Shown here piece after piece: positions 1 to 8,026 of a DNA stretch of 26,203 nucleotides. Under the pieces are notes generated by a model. The model made no database searches, was not told the origin of the DNA, and was given only the letters and a program-made list of their open reading frames with translations. The stretch comes from a bacterium (GTDB taxonomy: Bacteria > Planctomycetota > J058 > JAJDCP01): positions 1 to 26,203 of the forward strand of contig JAUIEM010000098.1 in NCBI GenBank assembly GCA_030428695.1, given 5' to 3'. The first letter of the stretch is position 1, and each line of letters starts with the position of its first letter. Both the position numbers and the translations under genes were made by a program.

Positions 1-1930
1 GGCCGCCCGCCAGGCGACCGATGGCCTCGAGCTTCTGGCTCTGGAACAGCGAGTTCCGCAGCTTCGTGCGCTCCTCTTCCGCGCGCTCCCGGGCGGTGAC
101 ATCGAAGAAGACCTCAAGGGCCGCGGGCTCGTCCCCGAACACCGTCCGCGTGTGCGAGATCTCGTAGACCCTGTCAGCGTGGAGGCTGCCACAGCGGATC
201 AGCCCGCTCTCCCCGGCCGGCTTCCCGAACGGGCACTCCTCGCAGCTTGCGACCTCGACCGCCGGACGGGCACACGGCCGTTCGCACAGGGCACTCTCCG
301 CGCCGGCCATCCGCTCGTTGGCGAACAGGACCTTGCCGTCGAGGTCGACCACCTGCATCGGGAACGGGATCGCCTTGAGCAACGCCTCGTTGAAGCGGTG
401 GCTCTTCGCCAGCTTTTCCTGGGTCAGGGCCTGTGCGGTGATGTCCCGGAAGTTGCACTGGATCGAGGTCGCGGCGCGAACCGTATAGGTGCTCGCGACC
501 AACTCGACGACCAGCGTCTGCCCGTCCGCCGTCCCGATCTCCAGCTCGACGCTCTGCGTCGAGCCGGTCTGCCGCCAGCGGGCGAACGCTGCTTCGGAGT
601 CCGCGATGCCCCGGAACACCTCGAGCTCCCAGAGACGCCGCCCGAGGAAACGCTCGCGGGGGTAGCCGATCAGCTCGATCAGGCGCGGGTTGGCATCGAC
701 GACCGCACCGCTCTCCGCGTCGAGGATCAGGATGCCGTCCTTCGCCGACTCGAACAGCCGCCGGTAGCGCAGCTCCGTCGCTTCCAACGCCGCCTGCGCA
801 CGCTCGCGCTCCTCGATCTCCGCCGAGAGGGCAGCCGTCCTGGCGGCCACCCGCCGCTCGAGCTGTTCGTTGAGCCCGGAGAGCTCGCGGTGCGCCGTCT
901 CGAGCGCGCGGTGGGAGTGGACGGCGCCCTCGTAGATCGACAGCAGCAGGTCGAGAACCTGTGCTTTGTCCGCGCGCACCGCGTGGGCGGAGTCGTTGAA
1001 CACGAAGTCGACAGTGCGTGGGCCACGGAGCTGGCGCACGAGGAGGTTGCCTATCCGCGCGGTCACACCCGGCGCATTCCGCCCGACGACCGCCGAGGCT
1101 CCCGCCTGCAGTCCGCGAACCAGTGTCTCCGGCACGACCTCGTCCCGAATGAGCAGGAGCGGGAGCTCGCCGTCGACCGCACGGAGCCGTGCGCACACCG
1201 CCTCCGCGTCCGGCCCCGGGAGGTCGACGCACACCGCCGCGAAGGCCTCGGCCTCGACTCGCGCCAGCCCCCCCTCGCCGTCCAGCTCCTGGACCACCGT
1301 CCACCCACGCTCGAGCAGCGCAGACCGCACCTCGATCGTGGGGTCCGCCCCGATCAGCAACACCCGGGCGGCGGGGAGGTCGCCGACCCCTCCCGCCAAC
1401 TCGTAGTCGAGGCCCGGATCGACGGCGGCGAGGGCCTCGACCATCGGCACCGCGCCGGCGGGCAGGCGGTATTCCTGCCCGTCGATGCGCACCGCGCATC
1501 CACCGCTCTCACATGCCCGCTCTGCCCGCAGCGCGCGCGTCGCGAGCACGCCCCGGACCCGGCGCAGCAGGTAGTCATCGTCGTACGGCTTGCGGACGAA
1601 GTTGTCCGCGCCCGCCTCGAGCCCGCGGATCACCGCTCGCGTTTCGCTCAGGCTGGTCAGGAGCAACACCGGCAGCTCGCGGAGCGCGGGATCAGCGCGG
1701 ATCGCCCGGCACAGCTCGAAGCCATCCATTTCGGGCATTATCACGTCCGAGATGACCAGATCGACCGGCTGCGTGGCGGCGGCCGCGAGCGCCTGGACCC
1801 CGTCCTCCGCCGTCGTGACGCGGAATCCCGCGTCCTCGAGCAGGACCTGCAGGCGCAGGCGCTGCGTCACGCTGTCCTCGACGACCAGCAGCCTGCCGGT
1901 GCCGTCCGAAGCCTGTCTCGTGTGTGTCAA
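1..1930 (-). CDS. Hybrid sensor histidine kinase, N-terminal part (truncated by window edge)
   Basis: Translated from the reverse strand, 643 residues are visible. A receiver domain (about 14-130) has acidic pair E18/D19, phospho-acceptor D62 in SDVIMPEMDG, T92 and K114-P115. A second receiver-like stretch (about 188-300) keeps D236 but lacks the conserved Lys and most acidic residues, so it looks like a pseudo-receiver. A coiled coil (about 340-385) leads to PAS 1 (about 388-500) and PAS 2 (about 511-612) with five cysteines at 549, 553, 563, 566 and 580. The reading ends in LFQSQKLEAIGRLAGG, which normally directly precedes the phospho-accepting His of HisKA; the H-box and ATPase domain lie outside. 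The start is a TTG at 1930 with GGAG just upstream; no ATG lies in frame nearby, so the start is probable, not certain. It likely autophosphorylates and signals from the cytoplasm, as no membrane segment is seen. The ligand is unknown. Confidence 0.85.
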   Translation of the reverse strand, partial: MTHTRQASDGTGRLLVVEDSVTQRLRLQVLLEDAGFRVTTAEDGVQALAAAATQPVDLVISDVIMPEMDGFELCRAIRADPALRELPVLLLTSLSETRAVIRGLEAGADNFVRKPYDDDYLLRRVRGVLATRALRAERACESGGCAVRIDGQEYRLPAGAVPMVEALAAVDPGLDYELAGGVGDLPAARVLLIGADPTIEVRSALLERGWTVVQELDGEGGLARVEAEAFAAVCVDLPGPDAEAVCARLRAVDGELPLLLIRDEVVPETLVRGLQAGASAVVGRNAPGVTARIGNLLVRQLRGPRTVDFVFNDSAHAVRADKAQVLDLLLSIYEGAVHSHRALETAHRELSGLNEQLERRVAARTAALSAEIEERERAQAALEATELRYRRLFESAKDGILILDAESGAVVDANPRLIELIGYPRERFLGRRLWELEVFRGIADSEAAFARWRQTGSTQSVELEIGTADGQTLVVELVASTYTVRAATSIQCNFRDITAQALTQEKLAKSHRFNEALLKAIPFPMQVVDLDGKVLFANERMAGAESALCERPCARPAVEVASCEECPFGKPAGESGLIRCGSLHADRVYEISHTRTVFGDEPAALEVFFDVTARERAEEERTKLRNSLFQSQKLEAIGRLAGG

Positions 1931-2258
1931 GCTCTCCGGTCCCCTTCCCCCCGCATCGCCGGAGGGAGCCCGACCATGCCGCAAGGGTGCCCGCGACCCA
2001 CCATGGGGAGATTATCGATCGCTTGGAGGCGTACATCAAGCTAGTGGGATGTGGTCGCTCGATCCTCTGCGCGGATTCCGACCCAGCAGCCCGGATCGTC
2101 CACCTCGCCGGAAGACTGACTTTGCGCGTCACGACGCGTCTCCTCGTGCGGCTCCTCCCGGGCTGTTCCTTGCGGTCTGGCGCCGCGGACCGGGTTCCTT
2201 GTATCATCGCGACGATCCGGCCAGCGACGCCGGCTCCCCCGCACCTGAAGAGGAAGCG
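1931..2258. other. Divergent intergenic region between sensor kinase and ABC operon
   Basis: This 328-bp non-coding stretch must hold the promoters of both divergent units. A perfect 14-bp inverted repeat, CGCGTC-AC-GACGCG, lies at 2125-2138 and could be an operator. A TATCAT hexamer at 2202-2207 resembles a -10 box, but no convincing -35 sits 16-18 bp upstream. An AGAGGAAG ribosome binding site precedes the ABC ATPase ATG. No small ORF with convincing signals was seen. Confidence 0.45.
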
Positions 2259-3146
2259 ATGCCCGAAGTCGTCCGTTTCGACCGTGTCGGCAAGACCTAC
2301 AGGAGCTTCTGGGGCCGCGCGCGCACCGAGGCCCTCGACGGCTTCGACCTCGGCATCGAAGAGGGCGAGGTCGTCGGCCTGCTCGGCCCGAACGGCTCGG
2401 GCAAGACGACCGCGATCAAGCTGCTGGTCGGGCTGCTCTTCCCCGACAAGGGCGCCGTCCGCCTGTTCGACGGCAGCCCCGCCGACGCCGCCCAACGCCG
2501 CCGGCTCGGTTACCTGCCCGAGAGCAACCAGCTGCTCGACTTCCTCAGCGCCCGCGAAGCCCTGCGCTTCGCGGCGACCCTGGTCGGACTGACCGGCAGC
2601 ACACGCAAGAAGCGTGTCGACGAGCTGCTCGATCGGGTCGGCCTCGGGGACGCGGCCGGACGCCGGGTCGGCACCTTCAGCAAGGGCATGGGCCGCCGCC
2701 TCGGACTCGCCCAGGCCCTGGTCGGCAGCCCCGAGCTGCTGGTGCTCGACGAGCCGACCTCCGGCCTCGACCCGCTCGGCGCCCGCGACTTCAAGGGGCT
2801 GCTCGGCGAGCAGAAGGCGCGCGGGGCGACCTGCCTGGTGTGCTCGCACCTGCTGTCGGAGATCGAGCTTTTGTGCGACCGGGTCGTCATCCTGTACCGC
2901 GGCCGGATCATCCGCACCGGCACGCTGTCCGGGCTGCTCGACGACCCCGACCGGGTGCGGCTGCTGGTCGAGCATCCCGGGCCGGGCCTGCTCGAACGCC
3001 TGACCGCCCTCGCCGAGGAGGCGGGCGCCGCCGTCGAGAGCGGCCCCCACCGGCGCAGCCTCGAGGAGCTGTTCGTCGCCTCGCTGCAGCAGGCCGGCGG
3101 CCGCCACCAGGGGGACGCCTTCGGGGCCCCGGCCGGGGAGGGCTGA
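2259..3146 (+). CDS. ABC transporter ATP-binding protein (ABC-2 / CcmA-like export ATPase)
   Basis: This 295-residue cytoplasmic ATPase should power the membrane protein encoded next to it. Walker A is GPNGSGKT at 43-50, the Q-loop position reads YLPES near 85-89, as is common in ABC-2 type ATPases, and the signature is FSKGM at 140-144 (variant of LSGGQ). Walker B is LLVLDEP at 160-166, the D-loop SGLDP follows, and the switch His is H197. The C-terminal 80 residues form the usual accessory tail. The ATG at 2259 is chosen because AGAGGAAG lies just upstream and the alignable domain starts at once; the open frame further upstream has no domain content. The stop is followed one base later by the permease GTG, so the two are translationally coupled. 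The substrate cannot be told from sequence. Confidence 0.93.
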   Translation: MPEVVRFDRVGKTYRSFWGRARTEALDGFDLGIEEGEVVGLLGPNGSGKTTAIKLLVGLLFPDKGAVRLFDGSPADAAQRRRLGYLPESNQLLDFLSAREALRFAATLVGLTGSTRKKRVDELLDRVGLGDAAGRRVGTFSKGMGRRLGLAQALVGSPELLVLDEPTSGLDPLGARDFKGLLGEQKARGATCLVCSHLLSEIELLCDRVVILYRGRIIRTGTLSGLLDDPDRVRLLVEHPGPGLLERLTALAEEAGAAVESGPHRRSLEELFVASLQQAGGRHQGDAFGAPAGEG

Positions 3147-3147
3147 G

Positions 3148-4434
3148 GTGCGCGCCGCCTGCGCCTACGGCCTGGTCGTGTTCCGCGGGCTCTCGCCCCG
3201 CCGCCTGCTCTTCGTCGTCGGGCTCGGCGCGGGCGTCCTGCTGCTGACCTGGCTCAGCACAGGCAGCCGCGACGAGGACTGGTGGATGTTCTGCCGCCTC
3301 GCCTGCTGGCTGGGCCTCGCCGGCGGCTGGCTCGGCGGGCTGGTGCTCGCCGGCACCGCCCTGCCCGGCGAGCTCGAGGAGCGCCGCGCCCTCGCCCTGG
3401 TCGGCGGCGGGCTGAGCCGTGCGTCCCTGCTGCTCGGCACCTTCCTCGGGGTCGCCCTGTACGTGCTCTGTCTGCTCGCGGCGCTGTGGCTGGCGGTGTG
3501 CGCAATCCTGCTGCTGCCGAGCGAGCTGCCGGCGCTGACGCGGGACTTCGCGGCGCCCCGGGCCGGCTCGGTCAGCGTCCTGCGCGACGGGCGCCGGACG
3601 CCGGTCGAGCGGACCTTCCTCGGGGCCGAGCAGCCCCCCGCCCGGCTCTGCTTCCAGTTCGGGCCCGCCCCCGAGGGCTTCCTGCTCATCGCCCCCCGGG
3701 TGCTCCACGAGGGGGGCGGCCGGCGCGGGGGCCGGCTGACCGTGGTGCGGGGCGCCGACAGCCTGGAGCTCGAGCTCGGCGCGGCGCGGCCGGTGCGCCT
3801 TCCCCTGCCCGCCCAGGCGGACAGCTTCGAGGTCGCCCTGATCCCGGGGCCGAGCACGCTGCTCGGTGTCGATCAGCGGCGCGGGCTCTACGGCGACCCG
3901 GTCTCCGGGGTGTTCGTCGCCGCGGCGCGGACGCCCGCGGCGCTGCAGTTCCTGCGCGGCTTCGCCCTGATCTTCCTCGGCGCCCTGCCCCTGATCGCCC
4001 TCGGGGTCGCGGCCTCGACGCGGCTGAGCGGCTGGGTCGCGGTGATGTTCCTGTTGTGCTTCCTGGTCGTCGGCAACTTCTCCGGCTTCATCCGCGAGGT
4101 CACCGAGGTCCCCGCCGCCCCCGCCCCGGGCACCCCGGGCCGGCTGGTGCTGCCGGACTTCCCGGAGCGTTCCCCCGCCGCCGAGGTCGCCGAGAGCCTC
4201 GCCCGCCAGACCCTGCGCCCGGAGGTCTGGGGGGAGCTGTACCTGCGCCGGGCCCTGCTCGCCGGCCTGCGGCTGCTCCCGGACTTCGCCGCCTACGACC
4301 CCGAGCCCGCCTTCCGGGCCGGGCGCATCCTGCCGGACGCCGAGCTGCGGGCCCGGGGCGGCTTCGCGCTGCTGTTCTGTGCCGGCAGCCTGGCCCTCGG
4401 CTGGCTGGGGCTGCGGCGGAGGAACCTCGGATGA
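3148..4434 (+). CDS. ABC-2 type transporter permease-like membrane protein
   Basis: The 428-residue protein has about six hydrophobic segments at 19-36, 49-71, 93-123, 268-289, 293-315 and 404-421. A roughly 140-residue soluble region (about 125-265), rich in beta-strand pattern, separates the third and fourth and probably faces the periplasm or cell exterior. This layout fits the ABC-2/gliding-type permeases that carry a large loop. The GTG start lies one base after the ATPase stop, and the gene ends by ATGA overlap with the next, so ATPase, permease and exported protein form one operon. It is the membrane partner of the preceding ATPase; a homodimer would complete the exporter. No close named family is recognised by eye. 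Confidence 0.82.
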   Translation: MRAACAYGLVVFRGLSPRRLLFVVGLGAGVLLLTWLSTGSRDEDWWMFCRLACWLGLAGGWLGGLVLAGTALPGELEERRALALVGGGLSRASLLLGTFLGVALYVLCLLAALWLAVCAILLLPSELPALTRDFAAPRAGSVSVLRDGRRTPVERTFLGAEQPPARLCFQFGPAPEGFLLIAPRVLHEGGGRRGGRLTVVRGADSLELELGAARPVRLPLPAQADSFEVALIPGPSTLLGVDQRRGLYGDPVSGVFVAAARTPAALQFLRGFALIFLGALPLIALGVAASTRLSGWVAVMFLLCFLVVGNFSGFIREVTEVPAAPAPGTPGRLVLPDFPERSPAAEVAESLARQTLRPEVWGELYLRRALLAGLRLLPDFAAYDPEPAFRAGRILPDAELRARGGFALLFCAGSLALGWLGLRRRNLG

Positions 4435-5225
4435 GGCGTCGCTGGCTCTTCCTCCTGCTCCTGCCCCTGTGGGGGATCGGCGAAGCGCTGCGCACGCGCC
4501 AGGCGGCCGAGCTCGAGCCCGAGACCGGCAGCGCCGAGCTGCTCGCCCCGGCGCTGATGGGAGGCTTCAAGGGGCTGGCGGTCGATCTCCTGTGGTTGCG
4601 GGCGGTGCAGCTGCAGGAACAGCAGGACTTCTTCGAGCTGCCCTTCCTCTTCACCCTGATCACCGAGCTCAGCCCGCGCCTCGACACCGCCTGGAGCCAC
4701 AACGCCTTCAACATGGCCTACAACCTGCCCGCCTACGAGGGCACCCCGGAGGGGCGCTGGCGCTGGGTGCGGCGGGGGCTGCTGCTGACCCGGGAGGGGC
4801 TGCGCCGGAACCCGCGCTCGATCGAGCTGCGCTTCGCCGAGGCCTACACCCTGTGGCACCTGCGCGAGCGCGACCTGCTGTCCGAGGGCCTCGACTCCGA
4901 GGACCGCTACGCGGCGCTGTTCCGCGCCGATGCCGAGCTGAACCCCGAGGGCCTGACGACCAGCGAGGCGGCCTACCGGAGCGCGATCGACACGCTGATG
5001 CACGTGCCCGGGCACACCGTCCGCATCGACTACGTCGCCCTGTTCTGCGTCGAGGAGGAGCTCGCGCGGGCGGTCGCGGACCAGGACCGGGTGCGCGGGC
5101 GGCGCTGGCTGCGGGAGGTGCAGGCCCTCAACGAGCACCTGGTGCGCGCCCATCCCGACCAGCTCGAGGCCTTCGCCTCGACCTGGGAGCGCATCCTGTT
5201 CCTCGCGGAGCAGCTGCCGGACTGA
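4431..5225 (+). CDS. Exported helical-repeat protein of ABC operon, function unknown
   Basis: The 264-residue protein begins MRRRWLFLLLLPLWGIG, a short signal peptide or N-terminal anchor. The rest is alpha-helical and TPR-like, with a conserved-looking core: FKGLAVDLLWLRA near 45-57, a stretch ending in SPRLDTAWSHNAFNMAYN near 84-101, and an RRNPRSIELRF stretch. From memory, similar proteins sit beside ABC-2 transporter genes in several Planctomycetota and related phyla, but they have no assigned function. The ATGA overlap with the permease gene argues that it works with the exporter, perhaps as an extracytoplasmic partner. The start is fixed by that overlap. No catalytic motif is seen. Confidence 0.75.
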   Translation: MRRRWLFLLLLPLWGIGEALRTRQAAELEPETGSAELLAPALMGGFKGLAVDLLWLRAVQLQEQQDFFELPFLFTLITELSPRLDTAWSHNAFNMAYNLPAYEGTPEGRWRWVRRGLLLTREGLRRNPRSIELRFAEAYTLWHLRERDLLSEGLDSEDRYAALFRADAELNPEGLTTSEAAYRSAIDTLMHVPGHTVRIDYVALFCVEEELARAVADQDRVRGRRWLREVQALNEHLVRAHPDQLEAFASTWERILFLAEQLPD

Positions 5226-5237
5226 GCTGAGGGACGC

Positions 5238-5741
5238 TCACTCCCGCAGGCGGCGGTAGACGCTCTCGACGGGCCCGTCTTCGAAGCAGGTGGTGCCGAC
5301 GTGCTCCCAGGCGAGCGCCCGGTCGAGCCGGCCGAACAGGCGCTCGCCGTCCCCGAGCAGGAGCGGCAGGCGGACGAGGACCAGCTCGTCGACCAGGTCG
5401 GCGGCGAGGAAGGCCCGCGCCGCCTCCGCCCCCTCGACGCCGACCCGCCGCGCGCCGGCTCGGGCCAGCGCGGTGAGCAGCGCGGCCGGTTCCAACGACG
5501 AGGCCTCGGCCCGCGCGCGCAGCGTCTCCGGCACCGCGCCGAGCACGGTCAGCGGCGTGCCCGCGAACGGCCAGCGCGCGAGGCCGGCGGCCCAGGCCAG
5601 GGACGGCCCGTCGATCACGAGCGCATCGACCGCCTCGAGGCAGGCCTGTCCGAGGTCCTCCGGAGCGCGCCCGCCGCGGCGCGCGATGCACCCGTCGAGG
5701 CTCAGCCCGGCGAAGACGACGGTGTGTGGACGCCGCGGCAT
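5238..5741 (-). CDS. RibD C-terminal / dihydrofolate-reductase-like reductase
   Basis: The 167-residue protein matches the pyrimidine reductase (RibD-C) fold of single-domain NAD(P)H-dependent reductases. The N-terminal strand and loop read FAGLSLDGCIA (10-20). The C-terminal half has VGVEGAEAARAFL followed by DLVDELVLVRLPLLLGDG (115-132), the hallmark segment of the family. The canonical GG(G/S) cofactor loop is changed to VEGAE, so the nucleotide site may be altered. The protein is a little shorter than typical members (about 180-220 residues). The ATG at 5741 has GGGAG upstream. It is a monocistronic gene, convergent with the ABC operon and divergent from the kinase gene. The actual substrate (flavin precursor, folate or other) cannot be told, and no rib genes are nearby. 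Confidence 0.85.
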   Translation of the reverse strand: MPRRPHTVVFAGLSLDGCIARRGGRAPEDLGQACLEAVDALVIDGPSLAWAAGLARWPFAGTPLTVLGAVPETLRARAEASSLEPAALLTALARAGARRVGVEGAEAARAFLAADLVDELVLVRLPLLLGDGERLFGRLDRALAWEHVGTTCFEDGPVESVYRRLRE

Positions 5742-5887
5742 CGTTTCTCCCCCTGGGGCGCGGCCGCGCCCCGAGCCACCGGACAGTCTAGCAGAGCGAC
5801 CGGGGCCCGCACGCCTTCGGGAGCGCGCTCACATCCCCGCGCTCCACCCCCGCTCGCTCCGGACGGGGAGAGCGGGCTGCCGCGGAC

Positions 5888-5916
5888 TTGCTCTCGGGCG
5901 TCCGACATCGCATACT
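5888..5916 (+). promoter_or_regulatory. Candidate sigma70-type promoter for the kinase operon
   Basis: TTGCTC at 5888-5893 is followed after 17 bases by CATACT at 5911-5916, with an alternative -10 TACTAT at 5913-5918. It lies in the 228-bp divergent gap upstream of the kinase GTG. The match is partial (three of six and four of six) and is judged by eye. Confidence 0.3.
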
Positions 5917-5969
5917 ATGGGGCTTCGGAAGCATCAGACCAGTCGGACCCGCGGCGCGGTGGAGCGGCA

Positions 5970-7964
5970 GTGAGCGACACGAAGAAGGCGCGCCTGGTCG
6001 CGGGGAAATACAAGATCAAGTCCGCCCTCGGGACGGGCAGCTGCGGAACCGTCTATCGCGCGACCCATCTCGACCTCGGCGTCGACGTCGCGCTCAAGGT
6101 CCTGCACCCGGATGTCGCGACCAACGACGAGGCGAAGAAGCGCTTCCTGCGCGAGGTCCAGCTCAGCACCTCCTTCGTCCACAAGTACGCCGTGCAGCTC
6201 CGCGACTTCGGCCGTGACCCCGACCTCAACCAGCTGTACTTCACGATGGACCTGATCGAGGGCGTCACGCTCAAGAGGTTCCTCGAGCTCAAGGGCCCCG
6301 TCGACGAGCGCACGGCCGTCTACTTCGGCAGCCAGATCCTCGAGGCGATCCACGAGGCGCACCGGGCCGGCATCGTGCACCGCGACCTCAAGCCGGCGAA
6401 CATCCTCGTCACCGAGGGGCACAAAGAGCGCGCCGAGATCCGCATCCTCGACTTCGGCATCGCCAAGGCGATCTCCGGGGCCCGCCTGCGGCAAGACCTG
6501 ACCGTCGCCGGCATCCTGCTCGGCACGCCCCGCTACATGAGCCCCGAGCAGGCCCAGGGCCTGCCGCTCGACGGCCGCTCCGACCTGTACACCGTCGGGG
6601 TGCTGATCTACGAGATGCTGAGCGGGAAGCTGCCCTGCCTGCCCGAGCGCAACGCCGGCGACACGATCCAGGCCCTGCTCTACAAGATCGCCAACGAGCC
6701 GCCGGTCGCCCTCTCGTCGGTGGTCGACGGGGTGTCGGAGGAGGTCTCGAAGGTCGTGATGCGCATCCTCGAGAAGGAACCGGACAAGCGCTTCGCAAAC
6801 GCGAACCACTTCCGCAAGGCCCTGCGCCTCGCCGCCAACTCCGCCCTGCGGCGGCGGCGCAGCGACGAGCTCAGCGACCTGTCGGAGGCCGGCATCCCCT
6901 TCGCCCTGCCCCCGGCCGCCACACCGCCGGCAGTGCCCGAGGCGCGGGAGAGCGGCCGGCGCAAGAAGGCCTCCGGACGGCTGAAGAGCGCGAAGCTGCG
7001 CAAGTCGAGCGGACGCATGAAGGCCGCGAAGGCGAAGAAGCCGAAGACCGCCAAGCAGAAGGCGAAGAAGGAGCGCAAGCCGGAGCCCGGCGGGGCCTCC
7101 CGCGGCACCCTGCGCAGCGTCGGCGGTCGCTCGGCCCGGGAAGGCACCGGCCAGACCCGCGCCCGCTCGGGGCGCCGGGCGGGCACCCGGCGCATCGTCA
7201 AGCTGCCGCCGGGCACCCGGCCCGGCGACGAGGTCGGCGAGTGCGTGTGCAAGACCGACGGCTCGGTGCTGGTCTTCGTGCCCCCGGGCAGCTTCGTGAT
7301 GGGCAGCCGGCAGGCGATCCGCGTCGACGGGTCCCTGCCCCACGGCCCGCCCCACAAGGTCACCCTCAGCCGCGGCTACTTCATCGGCAAGACCCCGGTC
7401 ACCTGGCGCCAGTACCGCTCCTTCTGCAAGCAGACCGGGCGCGAGCCGCCGACCCGCGTCGACTTCCCCGACGTGACGAAGATCAACGACCGGCACCCGG
7501 CGGTCAACGTCAGCTGGTACGACGCCCGCGCCTATTGCCAGTGGGCGGGGCTGCGCCTGCCGAGCGAGGCGGAGTGGGAGTGCGCCGCCCGCGGCAGCGA
7601 CCTGCGCCGCTTCCCCTGGGGCGCCGACGAGCCCGGGGCCCAGCACCTCAACTGGGCCGGCCACCCGCTGTTCGGCAAGCGCAGCACCTGCCAGGTCGGC
7701 ATCTTCCCCGCCGGGGCCTCCCCGAGCGGCTGCCTCGACATGGCCGGCAACATCGCCGAGTGGACGGGCTGCGACGGGCGGACCTACCGGGCCGAGTCGA
7801 TCTCCGACCCGGTCGCCCGCGGCGACGCGGCCGAGCACCGGGTCGTGCGCGGCGGCTCCTGGAACGACCCGATCGAAGCCTGCCAGACGACCAGCCGCGC
7901 GGTGCAGAAGCCGCTCGCCCGTTGGAACTGGCTCGGCTTCCGGGTATGCTGTCCTGCGCCCTGA
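5970..7964 (+). CDS. Ser/Thr protein kinase fused to FGE-sulfatase (SUMF1-like) domain
   Basis: The 664-residue protein has two modules. The N-terminal Hanks-type kinase (about 13-290) has the glycine loop GTGSCGTV at 21-28, catalytic K43 in VALKV, HRDLKPAN at 137-144, DFG at 161-163 and GTPRYMSPEQ at 185-194, so all core catalytic residues are present. A basic linker rich in Lys, Arg and Ala (about 291-415) follows. The C-terminal FGE-sulfatase domain (about 433-660) shows FVMGS, TPVTWRQY, HPAVNVSWYDA, RLPSEAEWE, GNIAEWT and RGGSWND. Aligned to the human FGE GGS-Y-M-C-H-R-S-Y-C segment, the second active-site Cys is kept (C638) and the first is Asp (D633), so true formylglycine synthesis is unlikely; a sensor or binding role is more probable. 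No membrane segment is seen. The GTG at 5970 is chosen for its GGAG and because the kinase starts right after it. Confidence 0.93.
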   Translation: MSDTKKARLVAGKYKIKSALGTGSCGTVYRATHLDLGVDVALKVLHPDVATNDEAKKRFLREVQLSTSFVHKYAVQLRDFGRDPDLNQLYFTMDLIEGVTLKRFLELKGPVDERTAVYFGSQILEAIHEAHRAGIVHRDLKPANILVTEGHKERAEIRILDFGIAKAISGARLRQDLTVAGILLGTPRYMSPEQAQGLPLDGRSDLYTVGVLIYEMLSGKLPCLPERNAGDTIQALLYKIANEPPVALSSVVDGVSEEVSKVVMRILEKEPDKRFANANHFRKALRLAANSALRRRRSDELSDLSEAGIPFALPPAATPPAVPEARESGRRKKASGRLKSAKLRKSSGRMKAAKAKKPKTAKQKAKKERKPEPGGASRGTLRSVGGRSAREGTGQTRARSGRRAGTRRIVKLPPGTRPGDEVGECVCKTDGSVLVFVPPGSFVMGSRQAIRVDGSLPHGPPHKVTLSRGYFIGKTPVTWRQYRSFCKQTGREPPTRVDFPDVTKINDRHPAVNVSWYDARAYCQWAGLRLPSEAEWECAARGSDLRRFPWGADEPGAQHLNWAGHPLFGKRSTCQVGIFPAGASPSGCLDMAGNIAEWTGCDGRTYRAESISDPVARGDAAEHRVVRGGSWNDPIEACQTTSRAVQKPLARWNWLGFRVCCPAP

Positions 7965-8026
7965 CACCCCTTCGTCGAACGCTCCGCGGAAGCGGTCGGA
8001 GATGTGGTCCCCGGGCAGGAGAGCGC

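Noticed and set aside
152..2044. Long plus-strand open frame of 630 codons
   Set aside because: It is the mirror of the sensor kinase on the minus strand. It has biased, Arg/Leu/Asp-rich composition and no domain, while the minus strand reads a clean receiver and PAS domains.
5934..7967. Minus-strand open frame of 677 codons opposite the kinase-FGE gene
   Set aside because: It is an antisense shadow. The plus strand carries complete kinase and FGE-like motifs.
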